Notes: generated by a model not told the origin, from the letters alone. A stretch of 41,423 nt of DNA from RGIG7300 sp045133915 (GCA_045133915.1 JBGUUX010000051.1:1-41423); one strand, 5' to 3'; positions 7,999-17,650 are shown, numbered from the stretch's first letter. Translations and numbers: made by a program.

Positions 7999-8775
7999 TT
8001 ACGAATTGATTATGTGCGCCGCATATATACAGGGAGCGGAGCGTGTAACGTAGTTGAGATCGTCAAGAGTCAGCTTACCTGCGCCCTCGCCGTATATGGT
8101 GATAACGTCGCCCTTGATATAGTTCTCAGGCTCCTTTTCGCAGTCACGGATCATTATTTCAAACTCACCGCCCTGAGCGTCGGTGCATATATAGTATGAG
8201 TTATATTCGCCGCCCGAATAGTGTCCTATACTATCCACAAAGCCTTCCTTGACGGTCAGAGTCATAGATATAAGCTTACCGTCATACTTGGAGGTGTTGC
8301 GGAAGAACTCCTCGGGGGTTATCTCAACACACTTTTCGGAATATTCCTCAAGGCTCAAACGGTCTACGGGTTCGGTGAACAATCCCATGATCTTGTTTAC
8401 ACCACCGCCGCCAAATGCTATCGAAAGAGCTCCCGAAGCCATATAAGCCACTATTATAAGTATAGCCAGAACCTTCTGCCACTTTTTGTGAGGACTTGTT
8501 ATAAGCAGAATAATACCCGCAACGGGTATAAAGAACATCATAATAGCTATGAACCACCAACGGTGATACCATTCTACAAAGGTGACTCTGCCCGATGAAT
8601 TTTTATGCTTTTTAGGTTTGACAGCCTTACGGTTTCCCGCACGCATTTCCTCGGGACATTCCTTACCGCATATAGGGCAGTTATCCCCTGCAAAATAACA
8701 GCCACAGTCGGGACATTTATTTAGATCGGGACGGTCAAGTTCGTCCGACTCATGCGCGCCTAATAGTCTACCCAT
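7999..8775 (-). CDS. Zinc-ribbon membrane protein with C-terminal OB-like domain, function unknown
   Basis: A 258-residue protein without a recognised specific function. The N-terminus has paired zinc-ribbon cysteines (C21-x2-C24 and C33-x2-C36, in CPDCGC and CPICGKEC). A basic linker (KAVKPKKHKN) follows, then two hydrophobic segments (WWFIAIMMFFIPVAGIILL and VLAILIIVAYMASGALSIAF), so it is probably anchored in the membrane. The last 110 residues (FFRNTSKYDGKLISMTLTV...IKGDVITIYGEG) look like a small beta-rich, OB-fold-like domain outside the membrane. AAAGGA lies about ten bases before the ATG. It is monocistronic, between a terminator and its own promoter. Confidence 0.8.
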   Translation of the reverse strand: MGRLLGAHESDELDRPDLNKCPDCGCYFAGDNCPICGKECPEEMRAGNRKAVKPKKHKNSSGRVTFVEWYHRWWFIAIMMFFIPVAGIILLITSPHKKWQKVLAILIIVAYMASGALSIAFGGGGVNKIMGLFTEPVDRLSLEEYSEKCVEITPEEFFRNTSKYDGKLISMTLTVKEGFVDSIGHYSGGEYNSYYICTDAQGGEFEIMIRDCEKEPENYIKGDVITIYGEGAGKLTLDDLNYVTRSAPCIYAAHIINS

Positions 8776-8807
8776 AGTGATACATCCTTTCGAGATTTAC
8801 TGATTAC

Positions 8808-8836
8808 AGTATAGCATATAGAATGTATAAAGTCAA
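8808..8836 (-). promoter_or_regulatory. Promoter of the zinc-ribbon gene (TTGACT-17-TATACT)
   Basis: On the minus strand TTGACT (8836-8831) and TATACT (8813-8808) are separated by 17 bases, with TGC directly before the -10. The motif TTGACTTTA...ATGCTATACT is nearly the same as in the promoter of the surface-polymer operon at 21767-21795. Confidence 0.7.
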
Positions 8837-8862
8837 TTATGAATATATTATGTCTTTTAAGG

Positions 8863-8891
8863 TTTACAAAACAAATTATTAATGTTATAAT
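8863..8891 (+). promoter_or_regulatory. Promoter of the restriction-modification gene (TTTACA-17-TATAAT)
   Basis: TTTACA at 8863-8868 and TATAAT at 8886-8891 have a 17-base spacer. The predicted leader is about 22 bases and carries GGAG at 8911-8914, six bases before the ATG. The promoter is back-to-back with that of the zinc-ribbon gene. Confidence 0.75.
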
Positions 8892-8920
8892 ATATCTATA
8901 AATTGCCATAGGAGACCGAA

Positions 8921-11710
8921 ATGAAGGATACAGAAAGACGTACAAACGCCAAAGCGTTTGCTGAATATTGGAAGGATAAGGGGTATGAAAAGGGAGAGAG
9001 CCAGTCTTTTTGGTTGTCTCTGCTTCATGATATTTTAGGAGTTGAGCATCCCGAGCAGTATATTATATTTGAGGAACAGGTCAAGCTTGACCATACCAGC
9101 TTTATCGACGGTCATATTCCCGCTACCCATGTTCTTATCGAACAGAAGGGAAGGAACAAGGACCTGCGCAAGGGTATCAAGCAGTCTGACGGAAGCTTTC
9201 TTACGCCCTTTCAGCAAGCACAGAGATATTCTGCCGCTCTGCCTTATTCTCAGAGACCACGTTGGATAATAACCTGTAACTTCGAGGAATTTTTGGTTTA
9301 CGATATGGAGAAGCCCAACGGTGAGCCGGAAGAAATATTATTAAAGGATCTGCCAAAGGAATATTACCGTCTTATGTTCTTGGTGGACGAGGAAGACGAG
9401 AACATAAAGCGGGAGATGGAGGTATCCATCAAGGCAGGTACTCTTGTAGGTAAGCTCTATGACGAGATACTCAAACTGTATATCCATCCCGATGATCCCG
9501 AGACCTTAAAGAGCCTTAATATGCTTTGTGTCCGTCTCGTGTTCTGTCTTTATGCCGAGGATGCGGGTATTTTCGGTAGTCATACTCAATTTCACGATTA
9601 TATCAAGGCATTTCCGGCCCGTGATATGCGCCGTGCGCTGATAGATCTGTTCAGAATACTTGATACCAAGGTGGAGGACAGAGATCCTTACGAAAACGAT
9701 CTGCTTTTGGCATTTCCTTACGTCAACGGCGGTCTTTTTGCCGATGAAAGAATTGAGATACCCCAGTTTAGTGATAACATCCGTGACCTCTTGCTGCATA
9801 ACGCAAGCGAGGACTTTGACTGGAGCGATATCAGTCCCACTATCTTCGGTGCGGTTTTTGAAAGCACTCTTAACCCCGAGACCCGTCGCAGCGGCGGTAT
9901 GCATTATACCTCTATAGAGAATATTCACAAGGTCATTGACCCCCTTTTCCTTGACGAATTGAGACAGGAGCTTGACGAGATAAAGGATATCAAGGTCAAT
10001 AAAACAAGGGTAGACCGTCTTGAACAGTACAGACATAAGCTCTCCGAGCTTGTATTCTTTGACCCTGCCTGCGGCTCGGGAAACTTCTTGACAGAAACCT
10101 ATATATCTATTCGCCGTCTTGAAAACGAAGCCCTTGCCGAGATCACAAAGGATCAGATAACCCTTGACTTCGGCGATATAATCAAGGTATCTATCGGTCA
10201 GTTCTACGGCATCGAGATAAACGACTTTGCCGTGACCGTTGCCAAGACCGCCCTGTGGATAGCAGAAAGTCAGATGATGAAGGAAACCTCGGAGATATTG
10301 CAGACCGAGATCGACTTCCTGCCCCTTAAATCCTATGCCAATATCGTAGAGGGTAATGCTCTGCGTATAGACTGGGAAACAGTTGTACCTAAAGATAAAT
10401 TAGATTACATAATGGGTAATCCGCCGTTTGTGGGTTATTCTTTACAGTCTGCCGAACAAAAGAAAGATATACTTTCTATATATGTCGATGAAAAGGGAAA
10501 ACCATATAAAACAGCGGCAAAGAATGACTATGTATCTTGCTGGTATTTCAAAGCAGCAAAAATTATGAAAGGAACAAAAATAAGAACTGCTTTTGTTTCT
10601 ACCAACTCAATTACACAAGGCGAACAAGTTGCAAGTATTTGGAAACCTCTTTATGACAGTTTCAATATACAGATTATTTTTGCTTATCGTACCTTCCGCT
10701 GGGACAGTGAAGCAAGTATAAAAGCTCATGTTCATTGTGTTATTGTTGGCTATTGTTCTAATGCTTTTGTAAATAACAAAAAAATATATACAGCAGAACG
10801 TTGTCAAATGGTAGATAATATAAATCCATATTTGATTGATGGTCCGAGTGTGTTTGTAGAGAGCAGAAAAACTGCTATATGTGATGTACCTAAAATTACG
10901 AAGGGAAGCATTCCTGTTGATGATGGTAACTTTTTACTAAATCAAGACGAATTCAATGAGCTATTAGCTAAAGAACCAAATGCAGTCAAATTCATCAAAA
11001 GATATTACGGCGCAAAAGAGTTTTTACATAATGAAAAGCGTTGGTGTCTTTGGTTAGATAGCATTTTACCAAGTGAATTAAAGAGTATGCCCTTAGTAAA
11101 GTCTCGTGTTGAAAATGTGCGAAATTTCAGATTAAATAGCACTAAAGAAGCAACACGTAAGTATGCTGATTATCCAACGAAGTTTATGGAAATCCGACAA
11201 CCAAAATCTGAATATATAATTATTCCGTCTCATTCATCCGAGAATAGAAAGTATATACCTATAGGATTTATGGATGGTTCCTCAATTTGCAGCAATGCAA
11301 ATCTAATGATTCCGGATGCATCAAAATACCATTTTGGAGTTTTAACATCAAATGTTCATATGGCTTGGGTTCGTGCTGTATGCGGAAGAATAAAGAGTGA
11401 TTATCGTTATTCAAATGATATTGTATATAACAATTTCCCGTGGCCTGATCCTACAGAGGAACAGAAAAACGCCATAGAAAAAACATCACAGGCAATTCTC
11501 GATGCAAGAGCGAAATACCCGGATTGTTCTCTTGCTGATCTCTACGATGAATTGACTATGCCTGTAGAACTCCGCAAAGCTCACCAAGAAAACGATAAAG
11601 CAGTTATGCGTGCCTACGGCTTCTGGGGCAAGATTAAAACCGAGTCCGAGTGCGTAGCCGAGCTTATGAAGATGTATTTGAATATTATTAATGACTTGGG
11701 TAACATATGA
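8921..11710 (+). CDS. MmeI-like (type IIL) single-chain restriction-modification enzyme
   Basis: A 929-residue enzyme combining nuclease, adenine methyltransferase and target recognition in one chain. The N-terminal domain has a PD-(D/E)xK-type pattern D63-x10-E74-Q-K76 (FIDGHIPATHVLIEQK), close to the MmeI arrangement. Methyltransferase motif I DPACGSGNF is at residues 381-389 and motif IV NPPF at 500-503, the order of gamma-class N6-adenine enzymes. The target-recognition region follows, and a C-terminal helical part ends near ELMKMYLNI. Base use changes sharply: about 10380-11440 (residues 487-840) is AT-rich, while both ends look like the host. This suggests a specificity-region replacement. 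The stop overlaps the ATG of the next gene (ATGA). A methylase lacking active nuclease is possible but less likely. Confidence 0.87.
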   Translation: MKDTERRTNAKAFAEYWKDKGYEKGESQSFWLSLLHDILGVEHPEQYIIFEEQVKLDHTSFIDGHIPATHVLIEQKGRNKDLRKGIKQSDGSFLTPFQQAQRYSAALPYSQRPRWIITCNFEEFLVYDMEKPNGEPEEILLKDLPKEYYRLMFLVDEEDENIKREMEVSIKAGTLVGKLYDEILKLYIHPDDPETLKSLNMLCVRLVFCLYAEDAGIFGSHTQFHDYIKAFPARDMRRALIDLFRILDTKVEDRDPYENDLLLAFPYVNGGLFADERIEIPQFSDNIRDLLLHNASEDFDWSDISPTIFGAVFESTLNPETRRSGGMHYTSIENIHKVIDPLFLDELRQELDEIKDIKVNKTRVDRLEQYRHKLSELVFFDPACGSGNFLTETYISIRRLENEALAEITKDQITLDFGDIIKVSIGQFYGIEINDFAVTVAKTALWIAESQMMKETSEILQTEIDFLPLKSYANIVEGNALRIDWETVVPKDKLDYIMGNPPFVGYSLQSAEQKKDILSIYVDEKGKPYKTAAKNDYVSCWYFKAAKIMKGTKIRTAFVSTNSITQGEQVASIWKPLYDSFNIQIIFAYRTFRWDSEASIKAHVHCVIVGYCSNAFVNNKKIYTAERCQMVDNINPYLIDGPSVFVESRKTAICDVPKITKGSIPVDDGNFLLNQDEFNELLAKEPNAVKFIKRYYGAKEFLHNEKRWCLWLDSILPSELKSMPLVKSRVENVRNFRLNSTKEATRKYADYPTKFMEIRQPKSEYIIIPSHSSENRKYIPIGFMDGSSICSNANLMIPDASKYHFGVLTSNVHMAWVRAVCGRIKSDYRYSNDIVYNNFPWPDPTEEQKNAIEKTSQAILDARAKYPDCSLADLYDELTMPVELRKAHQENDKAVMRAYGFWGKIKTESECVAELMKMYLNIINDLGNI

Positions 11711-14184
11711 AATTGAAAACGAGAAAAAACTTATTATTTGAAATATTATATTTAACAATAAATATTGTAATACTATTACTTGTTGTTTTATATGACGTAG
11801 GGGTGATCAACATAAACATCCCTTCAATCTTAATTATTAAGATTGAAAAAGAATCTATGTATCAAACACTGTTTTCGGTACAAGCCAGCATGGCAACTTT
11901 AAGTATAGCTATTGTTTCATTGATTACTGGGTTTGTTAATGATACTGTATATGGTATTTCTGTGTCTGGATTTATAACAAACATAAGACCTGTAGTTTTA
12001 AAGCATAAAACGCTTATTATAATTAATCTGATTTTATCACTATTAAATTATATGGTAACAGCATTATGTTTATTTAATGTGTCAGTTGTGTTGTTTGTTA
12101 TGTCTCTTTTGTTAACGATTCGTTTGGTTAGGGAATCGTATTTTGTGTTTTTGGGTAAAAAACATGTCAAAAGTGTTATATATAAATATGTAATTGATTG
12201 CTATGATTCAGGTACTATTGAAAGTATAAATGAAGAAACAATTAGGGCTTTAGAGATAAATAATTCATTGACTATTAGTGATAATTTGCATATAATTAAA
12301 ACGATTTTTAAAAAGGAAATGAATAAGCAAAATGTAGACGAAATAATAATAGAAAATGTTGTTGATACGGTAAAAGTAATATTTGCTAAAATGTTAAAAT
12401 GCGATTATAAACCCAAATTACTCGAATGTATAACCATTATATATGAACTATACGACATTGTGAATGAATCCGCTCATAAAGAATATAGTATAAAGTTATG
12501 GGAAGATATCAACTATGACTATTTTGAATCTCTACAGTATCTTTCCTATGAGCAATTTGACAGGTCATATATCTGTAGTAAATTGTATGAATCATTGTTA
12601 AAGTATAAATATACAAGTAAGAATTGTATAAAGATAGATACATATTATACAAATGTGTATTATAGTATTTGTGGTAATAAATATCTTACTAAAGAGGAAA
12701 AAACAAAATTAAAATTATCGGTTTATAGATATGCATATTTTTTGACAGGACAATCCCAGTATATTGATTATCAGTACGATATGTATGAAGGGGTTATTGC
12801 ACTTTGTAAACTTAATAAATGTTGTATTGATGAAGGTGAGTGCGATATTTTAAGAGAGAATTTTTTTGATAATATTGAAACTGATATAGGGCAATATGAA
12901 TACCAACTGGTACTTGTCACAACATTATTATATTTGTATTATATTTCTTTTCGAGAACCTTTATTGGAACATCATATGTATCAAGATAATGCTCGTGGGA
13001 TACTAGATACCAATTCTGATAGCATAAAATATTTTTATCATTCCATTGATTTGCATAAATTGTTGGAATCGCATTATTTATTTTTATATAATCTTGTATT
13101 TTATTGGGAATATAGTGATAATATGAAAGTAAAAACGGTTATTATTGACAAAGTAATAATTGATTTCTTCGTATTTACAATATTAGCTAAATATTGGGAT
13201 AATAATGTTATAGAAAACGAGATTTGTCTTATTAAGCAATTTCCATGTAATTCAATATATACAAGGTATTTTTCTGATAAGAATTTTGATAATTTCAAGA
13301 ATGATGCGGAAATTTTCAATTCTGCATTTGCTGATAAAAATCATCCAAATGACTTCATTGAAAAATTAGAAATTTTAAAAGAAGTACTTAATATTATCTG
13401 TAAAAAGAATACTATTGAAGAAGGCAGAGCACATAGTATTTCGACAGAGCAAATTTCTAATCTTACTGTACGATTTACAGAACTCATTCAAAAACATATA
13501 TCAGATGAATTTAATGTTTTTAAAATTAAAGATACTCGTTACGATAGTTTGCATACTATGAACGATAAGATTATATTTAATGACGTATTGAGTTATCATT
13601 ATTTTGAAGATGAAAAAAATTGTAAAATATTAGACGAACATATAAAGGGGGCATTCGTAACTAAATTCTTGAAAAGTATATTATCTCACATTAATTATAC
13701 TAAGATAAGTTATAAAGATCGGGATAAGCAAGAAAAACTTATAAATAGTATTATAAGTAATAAAATCGAGGGTAGTGTGGTGATTGGCAATAGGACCCAA
13801 TTCTTTACCGAAGATGATGAATTGTTGTTGTATAAATTCACCCAGAGTATGAAGAGAATAAGGTATCCACATGGTAACAATTACTATTTTGTTCTTAACG
13901 GAAATTCTATTGTTTTTGAGTTTTCAAATATAAAAGTAATATTCGAGGATATATCATGGGATGAAATTATGAAAAACACTAAACATACAGATGATGGTAA
14001 ATTTGAATATGAAATTGATACAAATAGATACATTGCATTTACCGAAGATGAAATAGTTGAATATGTCACGAATACACAAAAAAGATTAATCATATCTGCT
14101 GATATACATATGCTATTGTTGGACAAACTTGTAGGATGTGGTATGAATATCGTTTTTGATGATAAAAATAGTAATATTGATTAA
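11707..14184 (+). CDS. Large membrane-anchored protein of unknown function, coupled to the RM gene
   Basis: I do not recognise this 825-residue protein. Its N-terminus has four or so hydrophobic segments: about residues 9-33, 52-77, 102-124 and 124-142. These are followed by about 680 mostly soluble residues rich in Asn, Ile, Lys, Tyr and acidic residues, probably mainly helical. No catalytic motif was found: no Walker box, no HxD nuclease and no cysteine clusters. The whole gene is much more AT-rich than its neighbours, indicating recent transfer. Its ATG overlaps the stop of the MmeI-like gene (ATGA), so the two are translationally coupled and probably moved together. A role as a membrane-associated defence effector or accessory is an inference from position only. 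Confidence 0.8.
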   Translation: MKLKTRKNLLFEILYLTINIVILLLVVLYDVGVININIPSILIIKIEKESMYQTLFSVQASMATLSIAIVSLITGFVNDTVYGISVSGFITNIRPVVLKHKTLIIINLILSLLNYMVTALCLFNVSVVLFVMSLLLTIRLVRESYFVFLGKKHVKSVIYKYVIDCYDSGTIESINEETIRALEINNSLTISDNLHIIKTIFKKEMNKQNVDEIIIENVVDTVKVIFAKMLKCDYKPKLLECITIIYELYDIVNESAHKEYSIKLWEDINYDYFESLQYLSYEQFDRSYICSKLYESLLKYKYTSKNCIKIDTYYTNVYYSICGNKYLTKEEKTKLKLSVYRYAYFLTGQSQYIDYQYDMYEGVIALCKLNKCCIDEGECDILRENFFDNIETDIGQYEYQLVLVTTLLYLYYISFREPLLEHHMYQDNARGILDTNSDSIKYFYHSIDLHKLLESHYLFLYNLVFYWEYSDNMKVKTVIIDKVIIDFFVFTILAKYWDNNVIENEICLIKQFPCNSIYTRYFSDKNFDNFKNDAEIFNSAFADKNHPNDFIEKLEILKEVLNIICKKNTIEEGRAHSISTEQISNLTVRFTELIQKHISDEFNVFKIKDTRYDSLHTMNDKIIFNDVLSYHYFEDEKNCKILDEHIKGAFVTKFLKSILSHINYTKISYKDRDKQEKLINSIISNKIEGSVVIGNRTQFFTEDDELLLYKFTQSMKRIRYPHGNNYYFVLNGNSIVFEFSNIKVIFEDISWDEIMKNTKHTDDGKFEYEIDTNRYIAFTEDEIVEYVTNTQKRLIISADIHMLLLDKLVGCGMNIVFDDKNSNID

Positions 14185-14209
14185 TTGGACATCGTAAGAA
14201 TTAATTTAA

Positions 14210-14231
14210 CCGCACCTTGTTTAAGGTGCGG
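14210..14231. terminator. Terminator hairpin between converging genes
   Basis: The stem CCGCACCTT (14210-14218) / AAGGTGCGG (14223-14231) with a four-base loop is followed by TTGTTAC on plus and TTAAATTAATT on minus. It overlaps the stop codon of the nitroreductase gene and separates it from the converging 825-residue protein gene. Confidence 0.7.
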
Positions 14232-14751
14232 TTGTTACTATTTCTTCTATATTTTTTCTTTTCTTTGCTCTCAGCTTATCATCCTCGGAGGCATACCCGA
14301 GGGTAATAACGAGTCTTACCTTGTTTTCTACTCCGCAGATCTGGCGGAGCTTTTTATCGTCAAGCCAGCCGAGGATGCAGGTGCCCAGACCTTGGGCTGT
14401 TGCCTCTGCGGTGATATATGCCGTCAAAATTCCTATATCTATTGAACGGTAGTCGTTATCCTTTAACTTTGCGCCGAGGGCAGCAGTCTTATTATAGGGA
14501 GCCTCTGCTATAACCAGCATTACGGGTGCCTTGTCGGCAAACTTGTTCATACCCATGCCTTGACATGCCTTTGCCACTTCTTTTGCCTTCTCACCCTTGC
14601 ATACCGTTATATGATAGGGCTGAGCGTTGCAGGCGGAGGGGGAGAGCACGGCGCTCTCAAGGATAGCATTTAGCTTTTCTGCCTCTACCTCACGGGTAGG
14701 ATCGTAGCTTCTGCAGGACTGACGGTTTAATGCGATTTCGGTGAAGTTCAT
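14221..14751 (-). CDS. Nitroreductase family protein (FMN-dependent)
   Basis: A 176-residue FMN oxidoreductase of the nitroreductase superfamily. The N-terminal FxEIALNRQSCRSYDP has the conserved RxSxR flavin-contact motif, SPSACNAQPYHI the second flavin motif, and the C-terminal half has LGTCILGWLDD and the VITLGYA strand. It is short, without an added ferredoxin domain. The ATG at 14751 is preferred over GTG at 14754; it overlaps the tagD stop by one base (TGATG). It is the last gene of the surface-polymer operon, but its function there is unclear and may be unrelated redox housekeeping. Confidence 0.88.
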   Translation of the reverse strand: MNFTEIALNRQSCRSYDPTREVEAEKLNAILESAVLSPSACNAQPYHITVCKGEKAKEVAKACQGMGMNKFADKAPVMLVIAEAPYNKTAALGAKLKDNDYRSIDIGILTAYITAEATAQGLGTCILGWLDDKKLRQICGVENKVRLVITLGYASEDDKLRAKKRKNIEEIVTTAP

Positions 14752-15143
14752 CACTTCTTATTAAGCTCGGTTTTGATCTTGGTTGTGGAGATCTCGGGAG
14801 TTCTGGGCAGATATACAACCTCGCACTGATCCTTTAAGAAGTCAAACTTGCCTTCCCAGTCGTCACCCATAACGAACACGTCGATATTGTATTTACCTAC
14901 GTCGGTCTTCTTCTGTTCCCAGTTATCCTCGGGGATAACAAGGTCAACGTAACGGATAGCCTCAAGCATAGCCTTACGCTCTTCGTATGTAAAATAACTC
15001 TTTTTCTGTTTCTCGTTCCAGTTAAATTCATCTGTAGAGAGAGCAACAACAAGGTAATCGCCCTGTTCCTTTGCACGCTTTAAAAGATTGATGTGACCGT
15101 AATGGAGAAGGTCAAATGTTCCGTATGTAAGTACTCTTTTCAT
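14751..15143 (-). CDS. tagD: Glycerol-3-phosphate cytidylyltransferase
   Basis: A 130-residue nucleotidyltransferase that makes CDP-glycerol from CTP and sn-glycerol-3-phosphate, the precursor of glycerol-phosphate polymers on the cell surface. The start RVLTYGTFDLLHYGHINLL contains the HxGH signature, and RTPEISTTKIK at the C-terminal end is the family's second signature (RTxxISTT). The length matches TagD of Bacillus. AAAGGATAAAG before the ATG can act as ribosome site. It follows, by five bases, a CDP-glycerol glycerophosphotransferase, which uses its product. Confidence 0.95.
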   Translation of the reverse strand: MKRVLTYGTFDLLHYGHINLLKRAKEQGDYLVVALSTDEFNWNEKQKKSYFTYEERKAMLEAIRYVDLVIPEDNWEQKKTDVGKYNIDVFVMGDDWEGKFDFLKDQCEVVYLPRTPEISTTKIKTELNKK

Positions 15144-15147
15144 ATCT

Positions 15148-16284
15148 TTATCCTTTCAGTTTGTCTTCTATCCATTCTGCACAGCGCTCGGAGGCATGTC
15201 CGTCCTCACAGAACTGCAGGCGGTTATAGAAGGCATCTTTATCCTTGTTGTATTTATCGGTATCAAAGCCCTCAATGAGCTTGATAAGATCTTCGTTGTT
15301 TTCTGCATAGGGGAAGGGGATCTCGTCGTAATCAAAATAGAAATTTCTGTCCCCGATATAGCTCTGGAGGTCGTTTGCAAACCTTACGCAAGGCTTACCG
15401 CCAAGAGCATAGTCAAACATGGAGGAGGAGTAATCTGTGATAAGCAGATCGCAGGCACAGAGCAGCTCCTGCATATCGGGATGCATAGTACCGTTGATTA
15501 TTTTGATACCGTCGTAGTTAAAGAGTCCCTCGGACACCTTGGCTACGTTGGGATGGAGTCTTATTACCACCGACCAGTTGCCGCCAAAACGCTTTTCACA
15601 AGCCTTCTGTAAGCCCTCGGCATCAATAGCGTAGCAGTCTACGGCACCCTTGTCAACACGGAAGGTAGGGGCGTAGAGGACAAATTTTCTGTCCTTGTCT
15701 ATACCAAGAGACTTTCTTACTCTTTCATCCGCTTCGGGATCACCGTTGATAAAAACGTCGTTTCTGGGAGAGCCGTACTCGGCTATCTCTCCGTCATACC
15801 AGAAGCAACGGCGCAGGGTCTCGGTTACAAAGCCGCAGTTGGAAAGAAGCAGGTCTATATAGCTCGAATCACGAAGCGCTCCTCTTTCGTAATCGTCGGG
15901 AAGAGAGTCGATTGCGTCTTTTTCTATCTGTTTTAAAGGGAAACCGTGCCAGGTCTGAAGATAATACTGACTCTTCTTTTTTGCTCTGTCGTACTTACGG
16001 CAGTTGTCTACCCATACGCGGGCAGTTGCTAACTGCCATACACGCTTTGCCGAGTCGTATGGACAGGGAATAACACCCTCAGGCAGTGTAGCGGCTTCTT
16101 TTTCGTTTTTACAGAGCCATACTAACTTAGCCTTACTGTTAGCTTTACGCATAGACTCGCATATAGCCTTTGAGTTGTCAGAGTAACCTCTGCCGTAGTA
16201 GCTGCAGAAGACTACTTTATTCTTGTCTACAGGCAGAAGGCGGCTAAGCACCCAACAGCCTGCAATATACAATTTTTTGATCAT
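15148..16284 (-). CDS. CDP-glycerol:poly(glycerophosphate) glycerophosphotransferase family (TagB/TagF-like)
   Basis: A 378-residue membrane-associated transferase that adds glycerol-phosphate from CDP-glycerol to a lipid- or glycan-linked acceptor. The family motifs are the catalytic QTWHGFPLKQI (about residues 112-122) and LLITDYSSSMFDYA near residue 290, with GKPCVRF after it. The length fits a single-domain TagB-like primase or side-group transferase rather than the long TagF polymerase. The ATG at 16284, with GGAG eight bases upstream, is preferred over a GTG at 16326. Together with tagD it indicates a teichoic-acid-like or glycerol-phosphate-decorated polymer. Confidence 0.9.
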   Translation of the reverse strand: MIKKLYIAGCWVLSRLLPVDKNKVVFCSYYGRGYSDNSKAICESMRKANSKAKLVWLCKNEKEAATLPEGVIPCPYDSAKRVWQLATARVWVDNCRKYDRAKKKSQYYLQTWHGFPLKQIEKDAIDSLPDDYERGALRDSSYIDLLLSNCGFVTETLRRCFWYDGEIAEYGSPRNDVFINGDPEADERVRKSLGIDKDRKFVLYAPTFRVDKGAVDCYAIDAEGLQKACEKRFGGNWSVVIRLHPNVAKVSEGLFNYDGIKIINGTMHPDMQELLCACDLLITDYSSSMFDYALGGKPCVRFANDLQSYIGDRNFYFDYDEIPFPYAENNEDLIKLIEGFDTDKYNKDKDAFYNRLQFCEDGHASERCAEWIEDKLKG

Positions 16285-16360
16285 AAAATACTCCGTATCG
16301 AGTTGATGAATTGTTAAATCGGGCACTGTATGAACAGTATGTACAGAAGTTCATTCCCGA

Positions 16361-17650
16361 TTATGGCTGCGGCGACTCGCCGCCTCTCATAAGATGTCTG
16401 AACTTATAAATAACTATCAATCTGTATGCCAGTATAACCGTTTCTGTAGCCGAAACACTCCACGCAAGAGAGAGAAGCGCCTTGCCTTCGGTCATATTTC
16501 CCGTGAGCCAGAGAACACCTAAAAGGCATATATGGAATATCGAACCTACTATGGTAGAATAGTTAGCGTGTTTGGTCTTTCCCATTGCGGTCATGGTGGG
16601 GAAGCCTAAAATGTAGTTTGGCAGGGTTATTATCGCAAGGGGAAGCATTGCACGTAACACGTAACCTGCATCACCGAACTCAGGACCAAAGAACCACTTG
16701 CAGAAGGGAATTGCAATAATATAAATAACAACACAACCCACAAAGATGACCGGCTCAAAGAGGAGTAACATCTTCTTTACAAGCTTAAAGTCCTTATGCT
16801 TTGCCATATAGGGGTACATACTGTCTGATATGGGCATAAGAGCGTTACGGCCTGCGGTTATCAGTCTGTTTGAAGAACCGTAGAAGCTGGTAGCAGGACC
16901 GCCCTTGGTAATTATATCAAGGAGGATAATGTTAAGAGACGTATAAGCTGTGGTAGCAAAACGTGAGAAGAAGAACTGTATAGACTGAGTAAACTCTGTC
17001 ACAACGTGCTTGATCTTAGGTGCTACAAAGCCGATACCAAGCTTAAGCTTAACGTGGAGATATGCAACCGTCATGGCAACAGCGTTACCGATAAGGGTGA
17101 AGCCGGGAACCATCCAGGCATCCGACGTGTCCTTGAAAAAGATGAATATCGCTAAGGTAAATATCACACGTATCGCTACTGTACGGTATGTGATGGCAGA
17201 CATCTTTTCCAGACCTCTGTAGAGAAAGTCAGGAGTCATTGATGCGCAAGCCTCTGCAAAGAAATAGAGGATGAGCATAATTGCCTTGCCTTGCCAAGCG
17301 GGGATAAGCTGTATGAGCAGAAGCAAAACACCGAATGATGCCGCTATAAGGAAGAGCTTGCTTATAACGACCGAAGTAAGTATGTTTGATACCTCGCCCT
17401 TGTCCTCGCGCTTACGGGATATCTTTTCTGTTGCCGACTGCAAAAAGCCGAAGTCTATAACCATTCTGAAATAGAGAACGATAGCAACAGACGCTTCTAT
17501 GTAGGTGCCGTAATAATCAGCACCCAGAACGTTCGTTTGTATGGGGATTACTATAAGTCCCAGAAGCGTGGTGGAGAACTGCATTATATACAGCATTATC
17601 GTATTGATAAGCAGAGTCTTTTTACTGCTTGTTAAACTTAATTTAGCCAT
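16361..17650 (-). CDS. Wzx-type polysaccharide flippase (oligosaccharide translocase)
   Basis: A multi-pass membrane protein of about 429 residues that would flip lipid-linked repeat units to the outer face of the membrane. About twelve hydrophobic segments alternate with short basic loops, starting with TIMLYIMQFSTTLLGLIVIP after a short basic N-terminus (AKLSLTSSKK), as in the MOP/PST exporter superfamily. The family assignment rests on topology and the typical LGADYYGTYIEAS segment after helix 1. The ATG at 17650 is preferred to the overlapping TTG at 17656. It lies next to a glycosyltransferase and polymerase-like genes. Confidence 0.88.
   Translation of the reverse strand: MAKLSLTSSKKTLLINTIMLYIMQFSTTLLGLIVIPIQTNVLGADYYGTYIEASVAIVLYFRMVIDFGFLQSATEKISRKREDKGEVSNILTSVVISKLFLIAASFGVLLLLIQLIPAWQGKAIMLILYFFAEACASMTPDFLYRGLEKMSAITYRTVAIRVIFTLAIFIFFKDTSDAWMVPGFTLIGNAVAMTVAYLHVKLKLGIGFVAPKIKHVVTEFTQSIQFFFSRFATTAYTSLNIILLDIITKGGPATSFYGSSNRLITAGRNALMPISDSMYPYMAKHKDFKLVKKMLLLFEPVIFVGCVVIYIIAIPFCKWFFGPEFGDAGYVLRAMLPLAIITLPNYILGFPTMTAMGKTKHANYSTIVGSIFHICLLGVLWLTGNMTEGKALLSLAWSVSATETVILAYRLIVIYKFRHLMRGGESPQP

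Noticed and set aside
8921..14184. Mobile element carrying the RM gene and the 825-residue protein
   Set aside because: Foreign base composition is clear for part of the region, but no transposase, integrase, terminal repeat or target duplication was found around it.
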